A stretch of 23,396 nt of DNA, taken from contig BFEA01000446.1 of NCBI GenBank assembly GCA_003427395.1, positions 132,201-155,596 of the forward strand, in the 5' to 3' direction. The notes under the pieces were generated by a model. The model saw nothing but the letters and a program-made list of their open reading frames with translations, did not search any database and was not told the DNA's origin. Both the position numbers and the translations under genes were made by a program. Position 1 is the first letter of the stretch; each line of letters begins with the position of its first letter. The stretch comes from Chara braunii. Taxonomy: Eukaryota > Streptophyta > Charophyceae > Charales > Characeae. Below are positions 1 to 10,087 of the stretch, one piece after another.

Positions 1-76
1 AAAAAAAAAAAAAAAAAACTCTCTTGAAAAAAGGAAAGAAAAAGAAAGGGGATCAATGAATCAAGGACGCTATTTT

Positions 77-660
77 TTATGAGCTCATGAGCATCAGGCT
101 CCAAGACAGAGCCAACAAGGGGCTACTTGCCGGGAGAATGAGAAGAAGAAGAAAAAAACTCAGAACTGTCTCCCCGGCCTGGGACGGCCGCCCGTTAGCG
201 CTATGGCTGGCGGGCAGGCGGCGAGGCGCGGGCGGCGTGGGGATTGGGTCATGCTGGTTGCTTGCGGGCGGGGCGCTGGCTGGTTGGAGGTGGCGGGGCG
301 CTGGCTGGTTGGAGGTGGCGGGGCACTGGCTGGTTGGAGGTGGCGGAGCGCTGGCTTCTCGCAGGCTGTGAGGCGCTGCCCTCTTGCAAGTGGTGAGGCG
401 CTGGCTGTGTGAGTGCAGCGAGGTGCTGGCTGCTGGCGGGGGGCGAGGTGCTGGCATCAGGTGAGTCCGGTCAGTGGCGGGCCGCTGGCAACTTGCGGCT
501 GCCGCAAATCGCTGGCCTGTGATGACTAGTAAGACGATGTATGACACGTTGCGTGGCGCTGGCTGCTGGTGTGAGGGAGGCTCTGGCTCGCCGGTGCTGT
601 GATGTGGTGAACTAGATGGGTGATAACGCTTGACGCCCACGCAGCATCCAGAGGCGCTGG
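77..660. other. GC-rich low-complexity block
   Basis: A GC-rich block built from variations on a short word (roughly GGCGCTGGCTG), in sharp contrast to the AT-rich sequence around it. Both strands are open over long stretches: a 187-codon minus-strand frame rich in Pro, Ala and Ser, and shorter plus-strand frames rich in Gly, Ala and Trp. These are what a GC-rich repeat produces by chance, and no domain is visible. An A18 run lies at the left edge of the window (1-18). I see no gene. Confidence 0.6.
272..371 (+). repeat. 25-bp tandem repeat, about 4 units
   Basis: Three near-perfect 25-bp units lie head to tail at 272-296, 297-321 and 322-346; the third differs by one base. A degenerate fourth unit follows at 347-371. 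Looser copies of the GGCGCTGGCTG core continue to about 640, so this is the best-preserved part of a longer degenerate minisatellite. Confidence 0.85.
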
Positions 661-1650
661 GTCAATGCCACATCACAGGATGACATGGCATCTGGCTTGA
701 GGCACAAAGGAGACGACAGAATGGTAGCTGGGGCTGCTGCTTGGACATTTTCCCTGTTTTTTTCACATGAAGTACTCCATAGCCAAAAAATGCCCTTTAA
801 GAGGCTGGAGAGCTCATGCGAGTTGGCGAAAGTCGACGTTCAGTGGAGGAAAGTGGAGTCAGCCCCGCGGAGACCAAAGTGCGGAGAACACTGGTCCCGT
901 TTGACCGAAGAAGCATGATCACAGTGCTACTGGGAGAACATCGTCATCAAGAGAGATGCAGGGAGGTCATCATCAACTTATCTGTGTGTTTTCTTCTGTT
1001 TTTTGTCTTCTGCAGGTAATCATGATCTGGGGTCTGTCATAATCATGTTGCGCGTCAATTCATATTTCATCATTACGGGTCATCAACTTCGCTGGCCATT
1101 ATCGTCCTACCTCTCCTCATCCTCGTCAAAGTTGTCAACGTCGACACATCATAATCAATTTACTGCGGTTTTCATCTTCTTTTTTAGCAACACCTGGCTG
1201 CCACACGGCTACTGGGTGATTCTCCACGTCAGAGGAGGAGGGTACTCCTAGCATTCCCACCACTAATTATCGCTAGCATTCTTCACCAGCACGCTGTAGT
1301 GTAATACAATAGCATTATCAAAAAAAGAAGAAGAAAAAAACTATTCACCAGCAACGGGCGCAACATTCTTTATCACACTTTTTATTAAAGCGTGTAAACT
1401 CAATCATTCCCAAGGTTTTTGCCTCTCATACCTGCTTTTTTTCTCTTCTGCATCACGTGGCTTCATACCACGCTACTTTCTTCAATCTCAATCTCATTAT
1501 CTCCTTCCTCATTAACGCTCGTCTCCATTCAATGTTGGTCCTCATTCAATGGCGTTTCTAGCCGTCATCTTCAACATGCTATCATTACCCCTTTTATCGA
1601 ATCTTATATTTTTGTAATTCCATGCTTGTTGTACGCGCCCTCTTTAGCAA
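661..1650. other. No recognisable feature
   Basis: AT-rich to mixed sequence with only short, overlapping open frames in several phases (the longest about 88 codons at 1419-1685). None has a recognisable domain. A pyrimidine tract ending in CTGCAG near 1014 resembles a splice acceptor, but no exon can be supported. An A-rich stretch lies at 1320-1342. Confidence 0.5.
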
Positions 1651-1950
1651 TGAAGGTTGGATGGATTGAGTGGGGAGAGCTCTAATCCGCCAGGTGGGGG
1701 GTGTTTTCCTTTATTAGGGATTAACAGCAGAGAAGTGGACTGTTCAGCTCTGGGGCTGGGAGAGATGGAAGGAGGAACATCATAGACTAGTGGTGGCAGA
1801 GGAAGACAGCGAGAGAGCGAGGGTACTTGTTGGGGGAACAAAATGCCTCGTGGGGAGTAGGGTAGAGAGAGGCTCATCTCTTGCTGGGGCTGATGAACTG
1901 ACGTCAACACGGTGGTTCTAATTAGCAGAGGCAGTGAGGGGAGAGGTGGA
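1651..1950 (+). repeat. Direct duplication, copy 1
   Basis: Purine-rich block that recurs in the same orientation at 2101-2425. Shared landmarks in the same order include GGATGGA..GAGTGGGGAGA, GGGGCTGGGAGAGATGGAAGG, GGAACATCAT, GGTGGCAGAG, GGGGGAACA, GGGGAGTA and GTGGTT..TAATTAG or GATTAGTG. Identity is about 70-80% by eye with many small indels. Open frames inside it look like by-products of purine richness. The element type is unknown. Confidence 0.75.
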
Positions 1951-2100
1951 ATGGTAAGAGGAGTAAGAGGCGGAGGAGACTGGGGAGGGCTAAAGAACAT
2001 CAAGAACCATCATCATCATCAACATCAACTTCTCAATTCTTATTTCCATCTTTTTTTCCCTATACTTGAGGTTGTAACAATCCTCTCCACAAGGTTGCTG

Positions 2101-2425
2101 GCGTGGAGGGCAGGATGGAGTGAGTGGGGAGATCTCTTTCCCGCATTGCCAGGGAAAACACAAGGTGGGAAGTGTTTGCCCGTAGGAAGGGCGGATAAGG
2201 GGGACTGTTTAACACTGGGGCTGGGAGAGATGGAAGGCGGAACATCATCTGCTAGCGGTGGCAGAGTAGGACAGAGATAGCTTGAGGTAGGCTTTTTGGG
2301 GGAACAGCATTCTTCGAGGGGAGTAAGGTAGAAGGAGGCTTTCCTATTACTGGGGCTGTGAGGAACCGCTCCACAACAGAGTGGTTTTGATTAGTGGGGG
2401 CAGCAATGGGAGAGGAGGGGTCACT
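2101..2425 (+). repeat. Direct duplication, copy 2
   Basis: Second copy of the block at 1651-1950, offset by about 450 bp, with the same landmark words in the same order. It is slightly longer because of small insertions. Between the copies (1951-2100) lie a purine-rich tail, a short CAT/ATC trinucleotide run (2004-2025) and pyrimidine-rich sequence. The arrangement is either a degenerate tandem duplication with a ~450-bp period or two copies of one unknown repeat. Confidence 0.75.
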
Positions 2426-2809
2426 TTAGTGGGGTTTCTGTGGTTGTGCGTAATTGGGGTTTGTAGCCATAAGTGGTCTGAGTTTTGGGCATGGCCTGAG
2501 ATGCCTCGCCCATCAACCGGACCACCTACCTTTTTGTGAGGCGATACCAGGCCCGATTCCTGGCTTTCATAATACACAAAGGGAAGACGATCCTTTAAAA
2601 ACATAAAAATCAAAATCGTTTTTTTTTTTTTTTTTCAATTAAACCAGAACCAGCATCACAGAGACAAAAAAAACAAAAACAAAAAAAAACTCCGAGACAA
2701 AAATAAAATAAAATAATAATAATATATAAAAAATCAAGATTGACGAAGGCTGAAACCTTCATGCCATCACCCACACTCTCAGAGTCCAAAAATAGGGGTA
2801 ACTTCAGTA
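2426..2809. other. AT-rich spacer with T17 run
   Basis: No gene is visible. It includes a T17 run (2619-2635), A-rich sequence with AAAAC repeats (2664-2690) and AATAATAAT-type sequence to 2730. On the minus strand the T-run would read as a poly(A) tail, so an old retroposon end is possible, but I cannot identify the body of such an element. Confidence 0.45.
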
Positions 2810-2967
2810 GAGTCACAAAAACGAGTTATAATTGCACTATGGGGCAAGATACAATTGCACTTCCGGCACCTTACCTGGTCAGAAAGCTGGGTTGTATACA
2901 TTGCCCGAACTGCAATTCGAAACTGTATCTTGGCCCATAGTGCAATTATAACTCCTTTTTGTGACTC
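2810..2967. mobile_element. Short foldback / MITE-like element with 43-bp inverted arms
   Basis: Arms 2810-2852 and 2925-2967 are reverse complements at 41 of 43 positions, around a ~72-bp centre. The arms begin GAGTCACAAAAA and include TTATAATTGCACTATGGG. The central part shows weaker inverted symmetry (GATACAATTGCA against TGCAATTCGAAACTGTATC). There is no coding capacity. I found no convincing target-site duplication; GTAG occurs on both sides but not at matching distance from the arms. A non-autonomous DNA transposon is the simplest reading, and a hairpin RNA precursor is an alternative. Confidence 0.75.
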
Positions 2968-3059
2968 CCGCGTAGTCTCCCCCCAAAATACTATGCATGA
3001 GACCACCTTCTGCTTTTTCGTTTGCATCAGAGCAACGATAGTTGCCAGGTTCATCTTTT

Positions 3060-3290
3060 TTTTCTTTTTTTTAAGCCTTGGTTGTTTACTAGAGAGGGTG
3101 ATACGAGCATCCCCCGCTAGTAGTAGCCCCCAGCTGCTCCATCTATTGGTGGGGAGCTGCACCTGCTGGAAACCGGGTCCAGCGTCCCATTTTACATGAA
3201 AGGCACATACTGCTCAGAAAAATCAGGCTGCCAGCATTGACTACCCCGATCGTAGGAAAGAGAGGTTAACTGAGCAGTAGAAGGATAAAG
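3060..3290 (-). mobile_element. Probable antisense LINE 3' end (fragment)
   Basis: On the minus strand this stretch ends in an A-rich tail (plus-strand T-run around 3055-3073). About 160-220 bp before that tail it holds a segment, plus-strand 3227-3278, containing GCCAGCATTGA, CCCCGATCG and TTAACTGAGCAG. A related segment occurs at 10129-10172, in the 3' part of the nested antisense LINE, also upstream of an A-rich tail. The shared order and orientation suggest two LINE 3' untranslated regions of related families. No coding part of this copy was recognised, so only a short 3' piece may be present. Confidence 0.4.
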
Positions 3291-3299
3291 AAAAGAAAC

Positions 3300-4560
3300 T
3301 CATAAGGAACAGATATGTGAAAGGATGTGTATGTTAGCGGAGTCCTCCCCAGGGGGCACCACGGAGGAATTCCATATGATTGTGTACAAGTCAAGATACA
3401 TGTGGAAATGGCTGAACCTGCCTGTCATCAAGTCGGCCTTTGGCCTGCGCCTAACACACGCGCGTCCAAGCAGAGGCACTAGGTGTTGCCACGTCACGGG
3501 CTTACGTGGAATAGCGCCTGTTCCAAGGAGAGTGGTGTAGTCAGTGGACCTGAGCCCGCTTGGCGATACACGTTTCCTGGAATTCGTGACGAAGGCTCCA
3601 TCGCTACCGTGGTAAGAGAACACGGAGTACGGCTTTGAGTGTGTTGACCCTGTTCAATACAGATGAGATGAGAGCATGCGGAGTTAGCCCCTATGAAGGT
3701 GAAGTGTGTGGTTGAGTAAGTCGGCGTGGGGAGAGTTTTTCATCAGAAGTACGTGATCAAGGTCAGCCGTCTTTCACGAGTAGTCGGCCTTCATGAGCAC
3801 AGTTGGTTGTTCCCAAGTTCGCTGGAAGAAAGTTGAGCTAGAGACGCGAGGAGCGGGATTGTTATTGCCAGCCTTTTTCCGAATCTGCAATTGGTGAAAA
3901 GGATAGGTAGGTCTCATCATGATTATTATATTCCAAGGTAATCTTTATTAACGAACCGGTCACTGAGAACAAAGGGGTACGCTGAAATAATTATTCTAGG
4001 TGAGGATAGTCAGTGTACGGCATTTCATCAACGAGAAGTTGTTGAAGAAAGTCACGTATGGGTATTACAACACTTCTCATCCATCTAATATTTCTCCACT
4101 TGGTCTGCAGTGTCATGTCAAGATCGGCATCACTTCGTTTTTTCTCCTCCCTTTCATTTCCTGCGCTATTGATAATTGTATTTAGCCATAGCATCACTCT
4201 TATGAATCTATAAGTGCATGTTGACGGGGCATGGAACCGGGCCTAATTGGGAAAGGGATTAATGACAGTTAGCGAGTGATTCTTAAAGTCTTGGACATAG
4301 ATTGCAGGGTGACGTGGATTTGGGGTTAGGGAGGGATAGGTGTGCTGACGGTCTTTGTGGTGGGAGATCAAAAGTCATTCGGTGTGTGATGTTGACGTCA
4401 ACAAAAGTGGTTGTGTGAGATGCAGAAGCAACAGAGAGCCCTCTCGTTGACCTGGCGTTAAGTAAGTGAGGAGTGAGAAAAGTTGCATTGAGAGTGAGTT
4501 CAACAAGGAAAAAATTACTCGTAGTAAAGGTTGCAAGCAGACTGGGCAAGACGTAGGAGA
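3300..4560. other. No recognisable feature
   Basis: Mixed-composition sequence with short open frames on both strands (for example 3300-3623 minus, 107 codons; 4375-4677 minus, 100 codons). None shows a domain, a repeat or conserved motif order. They overlap one another in different phases, which argues against real genes. Confidence 0.5.
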
Positions 4561-4564
4561 TTGA

Positions 4565-5011
4565 GTTGTCGACCTGGTCATGCTGGTAGGAAGTCGTGCC
4601 TTCTCTTTCATTGAAGTCGTGAGTAACCCTGAAAGCAGTATGGAGGAGTGGAAGTTAGATATGTTGTTCGAGTACAAAGGGGGTAAATGTGCCGTCGTGC
4701 TAGTGAGTTGGGCAGGAAGTCATGCCATCATTGCGCCTGTTTCTAAGTAAGTAAAGGTCGCTGAAAAGACTCAAGGGGATCTGAACTGGTTGCATTGGTT
4801 GAGATTGGATGAGAAGTTGAAGCAGCAAGTGGAGAAAATAGTTCAAGGCAAATGCGTTGAGCAGATCAGCTTTTTTGGAGTAGCAGATCAGCCACTTTGG
4901 GGTATTGCATCACAAATTGGTAATAACCTCCTCGCCAAGAGTGATTCCTTCCAGGGTGTTATCTGCGAAAGAAAGGAGTGGGCAAGGATCATCGAGAAGG
5001 TTTGGCGATGA
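4565..5011 (+). pseudogene. Unidentified decayed reading frame
   Basis: From 4565 to 5011 one frame reads through about 148 codons with a single in-frame stop (TAA near 4748) and ends in TGA. The peptide has balanced composition rather than low complexity: a hydrophobic stretch at about 4574-4620, a segment with VVLVSWAGSHAIIAPVSK before the stop, and after it QISFFGVADQPLWGIASQIG and KEWARIIEKVW. Methionines at 4580 and 4640 are possible starts. I do not recognise the family. It may be a fragment of an old transposon protein or a decayed host gene, or chance. Confidence 0.3.
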
Positions 5012-5514
5012 AGAGAGAACTATCTGGATAAGGATTCCTCATGAGCAAGCGGATGTGATAAGAGGTGAAAGGGCATATCCTCTGCGGGCAAGTGAGTTTC
5101 TCTTCCTCTTTTGGCCCCCCCAAGCTTCTTATTTCTTCCCCTAATCCCTGGTTCCTTCCTCCCAGCGACAGTTAAGCTGAGCCAGCCAGCGAAAAGAGAA
5201 AGAACTTGGATTAAAAGAACATTGTCTCCTTAGACATTTAAGCTGCTGAATGGAATTTTTTTTTGGAATAAATCAACCTCCAAACGTGTGGCAAGCTTAG
5301 TCAATCTCTTGCTTCTGACCTGCATTCTCTAATCGTTGTTGCACTAAAGCACCCTGTAGAGTAAATAGAATTAGTGAGTTTTTTCCTTCGATATCACCAT
5401 GAAGCTTGGCTTCATTCGAACGAGAGGACAAGAGTCCTTGTTATTTTATCAGGGTGCCATGAGGCACACACTTTTTCAACAGTTGGGTTCCTCACCATAT
5501 TCTCGATCATGCCT
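5012..5514. other. Spacer before the LINE ORF1
   Basis: No identifiable gene. Short overlapping frames begin near 5374 and 5399 and run into the LINE ORF1 region in other phases, so the 5' untranslated region of the LINE probably begins somewhere here. No promoter or boundary can be fixed from sequence alone. Confidence 0.4.
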
Positions 5515-8315
5515 CAATCAAATGACAAGAGGATATGGGAGGATGCCAACTGTTCAGACAAGTGGAAAAGGAAAGGAACATGTGCACTCACTCTGGAGGG
5601 GTTTACAGAAAGTGCAGTCGTCAGAAAAAAACGGGTAATAATTGGACTGAGCAGGAGAGGGGCATAATGGTCAAAAGAAATTGGGGAATGTTGAATCAAC
5701 AAATCAAGGAAAAGGAAGAAATAAGAAAACAGATCCCCGATCAACAGGAAAACGTTTTCAAGGCATCCCCCGACATGGTCAAGTCAATGTCAGTGACAGG
5801 GGATTCCCCAGATATGGAAATGAGGGAGACGGAGAAGGATGATGATGAAATGTTGACAGAGGAAGAGAACACGTCAGAATGGAACAAAGCAAACCATCAA
5901 TCTTCTTCATCAGCGAACGATACTAAGCCAGCATCGTCATCGCAGCAGACCCAAAATGGTGTGCCTATTACAGGGTCAAAATCACCCCAACCATCTTGGG
6001 CCCAGCGGGTGAGGGACACATTGCAAGACAAAACTCTTAGTACCATGCGTCCGCCCATTGGTCTGCCTGGATCGCCACCAGAGGAACTAAAAGTTCCCTT
6101 GAGGAATTTATCCTTTGCGCGAGCCTATTTCCTCTCCCTCTTTCTTCTGCCTTTAGACCAACAGGTCATTGATCAAGGGGGAAGAAAAACTTTAATGAAA
6201 TCTTACCCACAAATAAATTGGCAAACAGAGACGCAATTTATACAAAGCATGCAAGTAACTGGGTTTTCTATGGAGATAGCGGGGTTAAATTGATGAATGA
6301 TAAGATTAAATGAATATGTAAACGCTTGGAGTCAATGAAAGACGGACCGGAAGCAGTGGTTGAATTTTTCTCATTTAACCGGTCTCGCCGACTGTTTTTA
6401 CCGTTCTTTGTATGTTTGACCAAGACAAACGTCAAATGGATGGATGAAAAAAGTTGAGGTGGAAAATGTATGAGGTTAGAATCTACCCCTGGTTACCGAA
6501 AAAAGTCAGACCGGAGGAAAGAAGGGAGCAACTGATGAGGGACTTCTATTGGGTAGAGCTTCGTCACATCCCAATAGAAGTACAAGCTGCTTTCATCCAC
6601 GATTTTGGACAACAGTTTAAAATTGTGGATTTCATTGACCCTCTGCCTATGCATGTAGCTAAGAGGGACGATTATCTCATGATTGCGCTGGATCTGCCAA
6701 AGGATCGGGTTTTCACAATGGATGATATCATTTCTTTCAAGATGGGGGGAAGAATGTATTACATACACACAACCCATAAATTTTGACCATGGTGTTTTAA
6801 ATGTCGAGCATACGGACGTCTCAACATGGGGTTCGCCTGTCCGCAGCATCCACAACATGCTATTCCTCCGGATCAGATTCTGAAACGGGACCCTCAGAGA
6901 CCTCATAGATGGACTTTAACGGTGCCAGGACATGAAGGTTGGATATACAATGAGGATCACAATCAGGCTGGCTAGCCAATAGGCTGGTGTTGGGAGGGTA
7001 AAGGAGATCTTCGAAATCACCTTGTCCGCCGGCAGATTGGTTACCTCGTCAGTCCTCCCCAACGCAGCAACAGTTGCAGCTCCCTGCTCAGGCTTGAGGA
7101 GGAAGAGGGGCACAATCCCAACAGACCCAACAATTCCAACCGTCCGCACAGGCTCAATCGCCCCAACAACAACAACAGTCTCAACAATTCGTAAAGCCTT
7201 AATCCCAAATTGTGGTCAACCCTACCGGAATTGCGGGGACAACTGGGTCTACAGGGGCAGCCGGGACTTCTGGGACAGCCGAAACAAGGGGACTCAGGGG
7301 GAGTGAAAGTAACTAAAGAGGGTTCACACAACAAATACAATGGACAGAACTCTGTGAAAGGTTCAATTCAAGAAACTCAACAGAATTCACCTGGTACCTC
7401 TTCTGAGGAGGAACAAGCCAATCAAGGGAATGGTAAATTAAAATATTTTGGTCCTTTCCCTGTTGCTTACATTTCTAAGAACGGTCATTCGGAGTGGAAG
7501 GTAGTAAGAAGGAAAGGAGGAGCAGAAAAGCAGAAATCTCCTTCCCAGCCGCCTCCACAACCATCAACACAGCCAATGCAGCTAGAGCACCAGTTGTCAC
7601 AAGAGGTTGGAAATACTGAACTTCCTGTCGCTAGGAAAGAAGAGTCAGTTACACCCAGCGAGGAGTCGAGGACTGTTTTTTTGACCCAACGGAGATAGAT
7701 CTTCTCAAAGATGTTTTCGGAACTGAGCCGATGGAGGTGGAAAAGGCTCCAATAGCAGCCTCCCCTTTCTCATCGCTGCTTTCTGAAGGGAGCAACATGG
7801 AGCCGACATCCGCTATGCATACAGAACTGACTAAGCTAGCTGATTGGATCTTAATTAATTTTAAGGAAAATTTTCCTAATTTGTAAGAGGAGCAATGGTT
7901 ATATTTTCACAAGCAGCTAATGCCTATACTTGTCAACAACGATAATTTGAAGCTTGTGATGCAGTACAACCCTCCACCAGGGACCGATTGAGTGAATATT
8001 TGCAATAGAATGTTTGGTATTGTAGTAGCTTGGTTCAATCCCATGTTTTTGGAGGGAGGCTCTGTTTTGCTGACATCTGAGCAAAGTAATTTGCAGTTGA
8101 GAGCTCAACACTCAATTGCAGTATATGCAAACGAACAGCAGAAAGGAATTCAGCCTAAAGTAACTAAGGGACTACGAAAGCTCGAACAACTTGCAAGAAA
8201 GGCAGGAAAACGAGCGAAGGAGGATCCCTCAAAAAGGGGTAGAGGGAAGGTTAAAGGGAATCGAAATCATAACATTTACCTTGGAACTCTTGCCTACAAT
8301 ACCCTGCTAAGGTAG
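5515..8315 (+). pseudogene. LINE ORF1: nucleic-acid-binding protein with degenerate zinc knuckle
   Basis: Probable RNA-binding ORF1 protein of the LINE. An ATG near 5509-5515 and another at 5535 are candidate starts. Codons to 6293 give a hydrophilic, acidic, Ser/Gln-rich leader. A conserved-looking region follows at 6300-6786 (EAVVEFFSFNRSRRLFL, WVELRHIPIEVQ, DYLMIALDLP), similar in layout to the DUF4283-type domain of plant LINE ORF1. It runs through a TGA (6784-6786) into a knuckle, WCFKCRAYGRLNM..FAC, at 6790-6840. There the expected His is Arg (CGT at 6817-6819). A Gln/Pro-rich linker follows in another frame (7062-7205), then a charged region (7290-7690), then 7665-8315 with stops at 7884 and 7989. 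At least four frame changes make it non-functional. Domain naming is by pattern only. Confidence 0.65.
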
Positions 8316-9950
8316 AAAAAGTTTAGCCACTTTGTCTTGACTCCAAAAAAAAAAAAAAAAACGAATAACAGACTGAATAAGATTCAAGAACAAAATTAGA
8401 GACAGACAATCACAGAGGCTAACTTCTCATCGGAGTTTCTACAAACACAATCATGAGGGAGGAGCCATTTCACAAAAAAATAGACATGGTGGTCATATTA
8501 GTAGGGCATGTTCTGTTCATTCTAATCAGACCGAGCCCTCAGACTCTTAATCTACTGGCCTATCCAACAGCCAGCAAGAGGGGAATGGGGCACAAGAGAT
8601 CATTGGGCTACAAATGACTATAGTCACTAATCATAACAGTATTAACAACATTCTTAGTACACGGTGGATGGACTCTCCCCACCCCCCTACCCCTCCTTCA
8701 TCCTCCACATTGAATACGGGTATTTCAATAAACCCACAACCCTTGGACACACAAGTCGGCTCTTCTCAGGCCCCCCTGGGTCAAGAAGAAGTGATTAAGC
8801 CAAAGGATGTGGATATTTCTGTCATACCTGATGCGTGTGGTCAGGCTGGATGGTAGGGAGAAGAGAGGGAGAGTGAAGACTGTGAAGAAAGTACGGTAGT
8901 AGGCAGAATGGTATGTCTCGGTACTGTGGACACACTAAGCTCAAGGGATGTCTTGTTTTCGAACAAAGATATGCATCCCAGCAAGCCTACAAATCCTGAA
9001 GGAACAAAAAAACTAAAGGAAATTATTTTCGAATTAACCGGGAGACGCAAGTACCTTCTTCTCACTCACTTCTAGGAAAATTTGGTGTCTAGCCAACAAA
9101 AAAAAGTTGGTGAAAAAGATAATAGTACATCATTCGATGAGCCTCAGTCTGGTCATCTCGTAAGGATGATTGATCTCAAAGAGGATCTTCACTCACCGAA
9201 AGTCAAGCAAGAAAAGGAAATTTGGGGGTACAGTCCCTAATCCCGCAGGTCCCAGAGGTGACTAGTAAGCGTCAGAAACTTTGACAGTGTCTAACCATAA
9301 GGCCTGAGGTAACCTCGCTCTCAAAGATGAGAATTGTGGTCCTACCAGTCAGACGAAAGGAAGGGGATTGGGAGGTGGGTTTTTTTTTCTGAAACACCAG
9401 ACGCCTTATATGGTGAAGTCACAGTGCAGGGAATCAACTCCTCCTTCCTTTCTTTGTCAACTCTCACAAAAGGAATAGCTGGAGATTCCTTAAATAAATT
9501 AGATATAATGAAACTTATCAAGGAACAGTTTTCCCCGGGAGAAGTAGCAACACTAACTTTGGCCTCGGAGTTAAATAGGATTGCTGAAAGGGATGTGTAT
9601 CTCAAGTATGAGATCTCAAAACAGGTTGACCTCCATTGGTTTGAAAGTGAGAATCTGAAGGAGATTCAAATGTAGAAAATTAAACCAAGCAGGTTTTGGT
9701 CAGAAACGGACATGAGTACAATCTTGCTTCGTCTCCTGCGTCTATAAATTCTTAAGGTATGCGGGATTCTGGATGTAGGAAATTGGAAAAAACTGTGAAT
9801 GCGTTGTACCCTTAATGGATCACTCACTCCACCTTCTTTTTGGGGTTATTAAGATACAAGAAAAATTAAATATAAGGAATCAAAGTGATTGATGCACTGT
9901 ACAATAAGGACAAAGAATGAAAAATTCTGAGAAGAAATGTTGATTAGAAT
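8316..9950 (+). pseudogene. LINE ORF1-ORF2 interval, decayed coding sequence
   Basis: Separate open pieces in one frame (8614-8856 and 9334-9675) carry ordinary, non-repetitive peptides, for example SLNKLDIMKLIKEQFSPGE and NRIAERDVYLKYEISKQVD. Between them the same frame continues with stops (SSRDVLFSNKDMHPSKPTN; STSFDEPQSGHLVRMIDLK). An A17 run at 8345-8361 interrupts it. It may be an ORF1 C-terminal extension, a leader upstream of the ORF2 endonuclease, or an unrelated fragment. I recognise no domain. Confidence 0.4.
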
Positions 9951-10087
9951 CTTAGATCCTTGAATGTAAATGGATTAGCGTCGGTCAAACAAAATAAAAA
10001 ACAAGCTATACTTGATCAGCTCAAAGGAATTGATAGTAGGGAATTGCCTGACATTATATGTATCCAAGAAACTCACCTAATGAACAC

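Noticed and set aside
77-640. 187-codon minus-strand gene
   Set aside because: Composition is Pro/Ala/Ser from a GC-rich tandem repeat, with no domain and with other frames open over the same stretch.
960-1030. Spliced host exon (pyrimidine tract and CTGCAG near 1014)
   Set aside because: No open exon with recognisable protein follows, and no matching donor was found.
3100-3190. tRNA or tRNA-derived SINE head (minus-strand CCGGTTTCCAGCAGG region)
   Set aside because: No cloverleaf, A box or B box with proper spacing could be made. The region fits better as a LINE 3' end.
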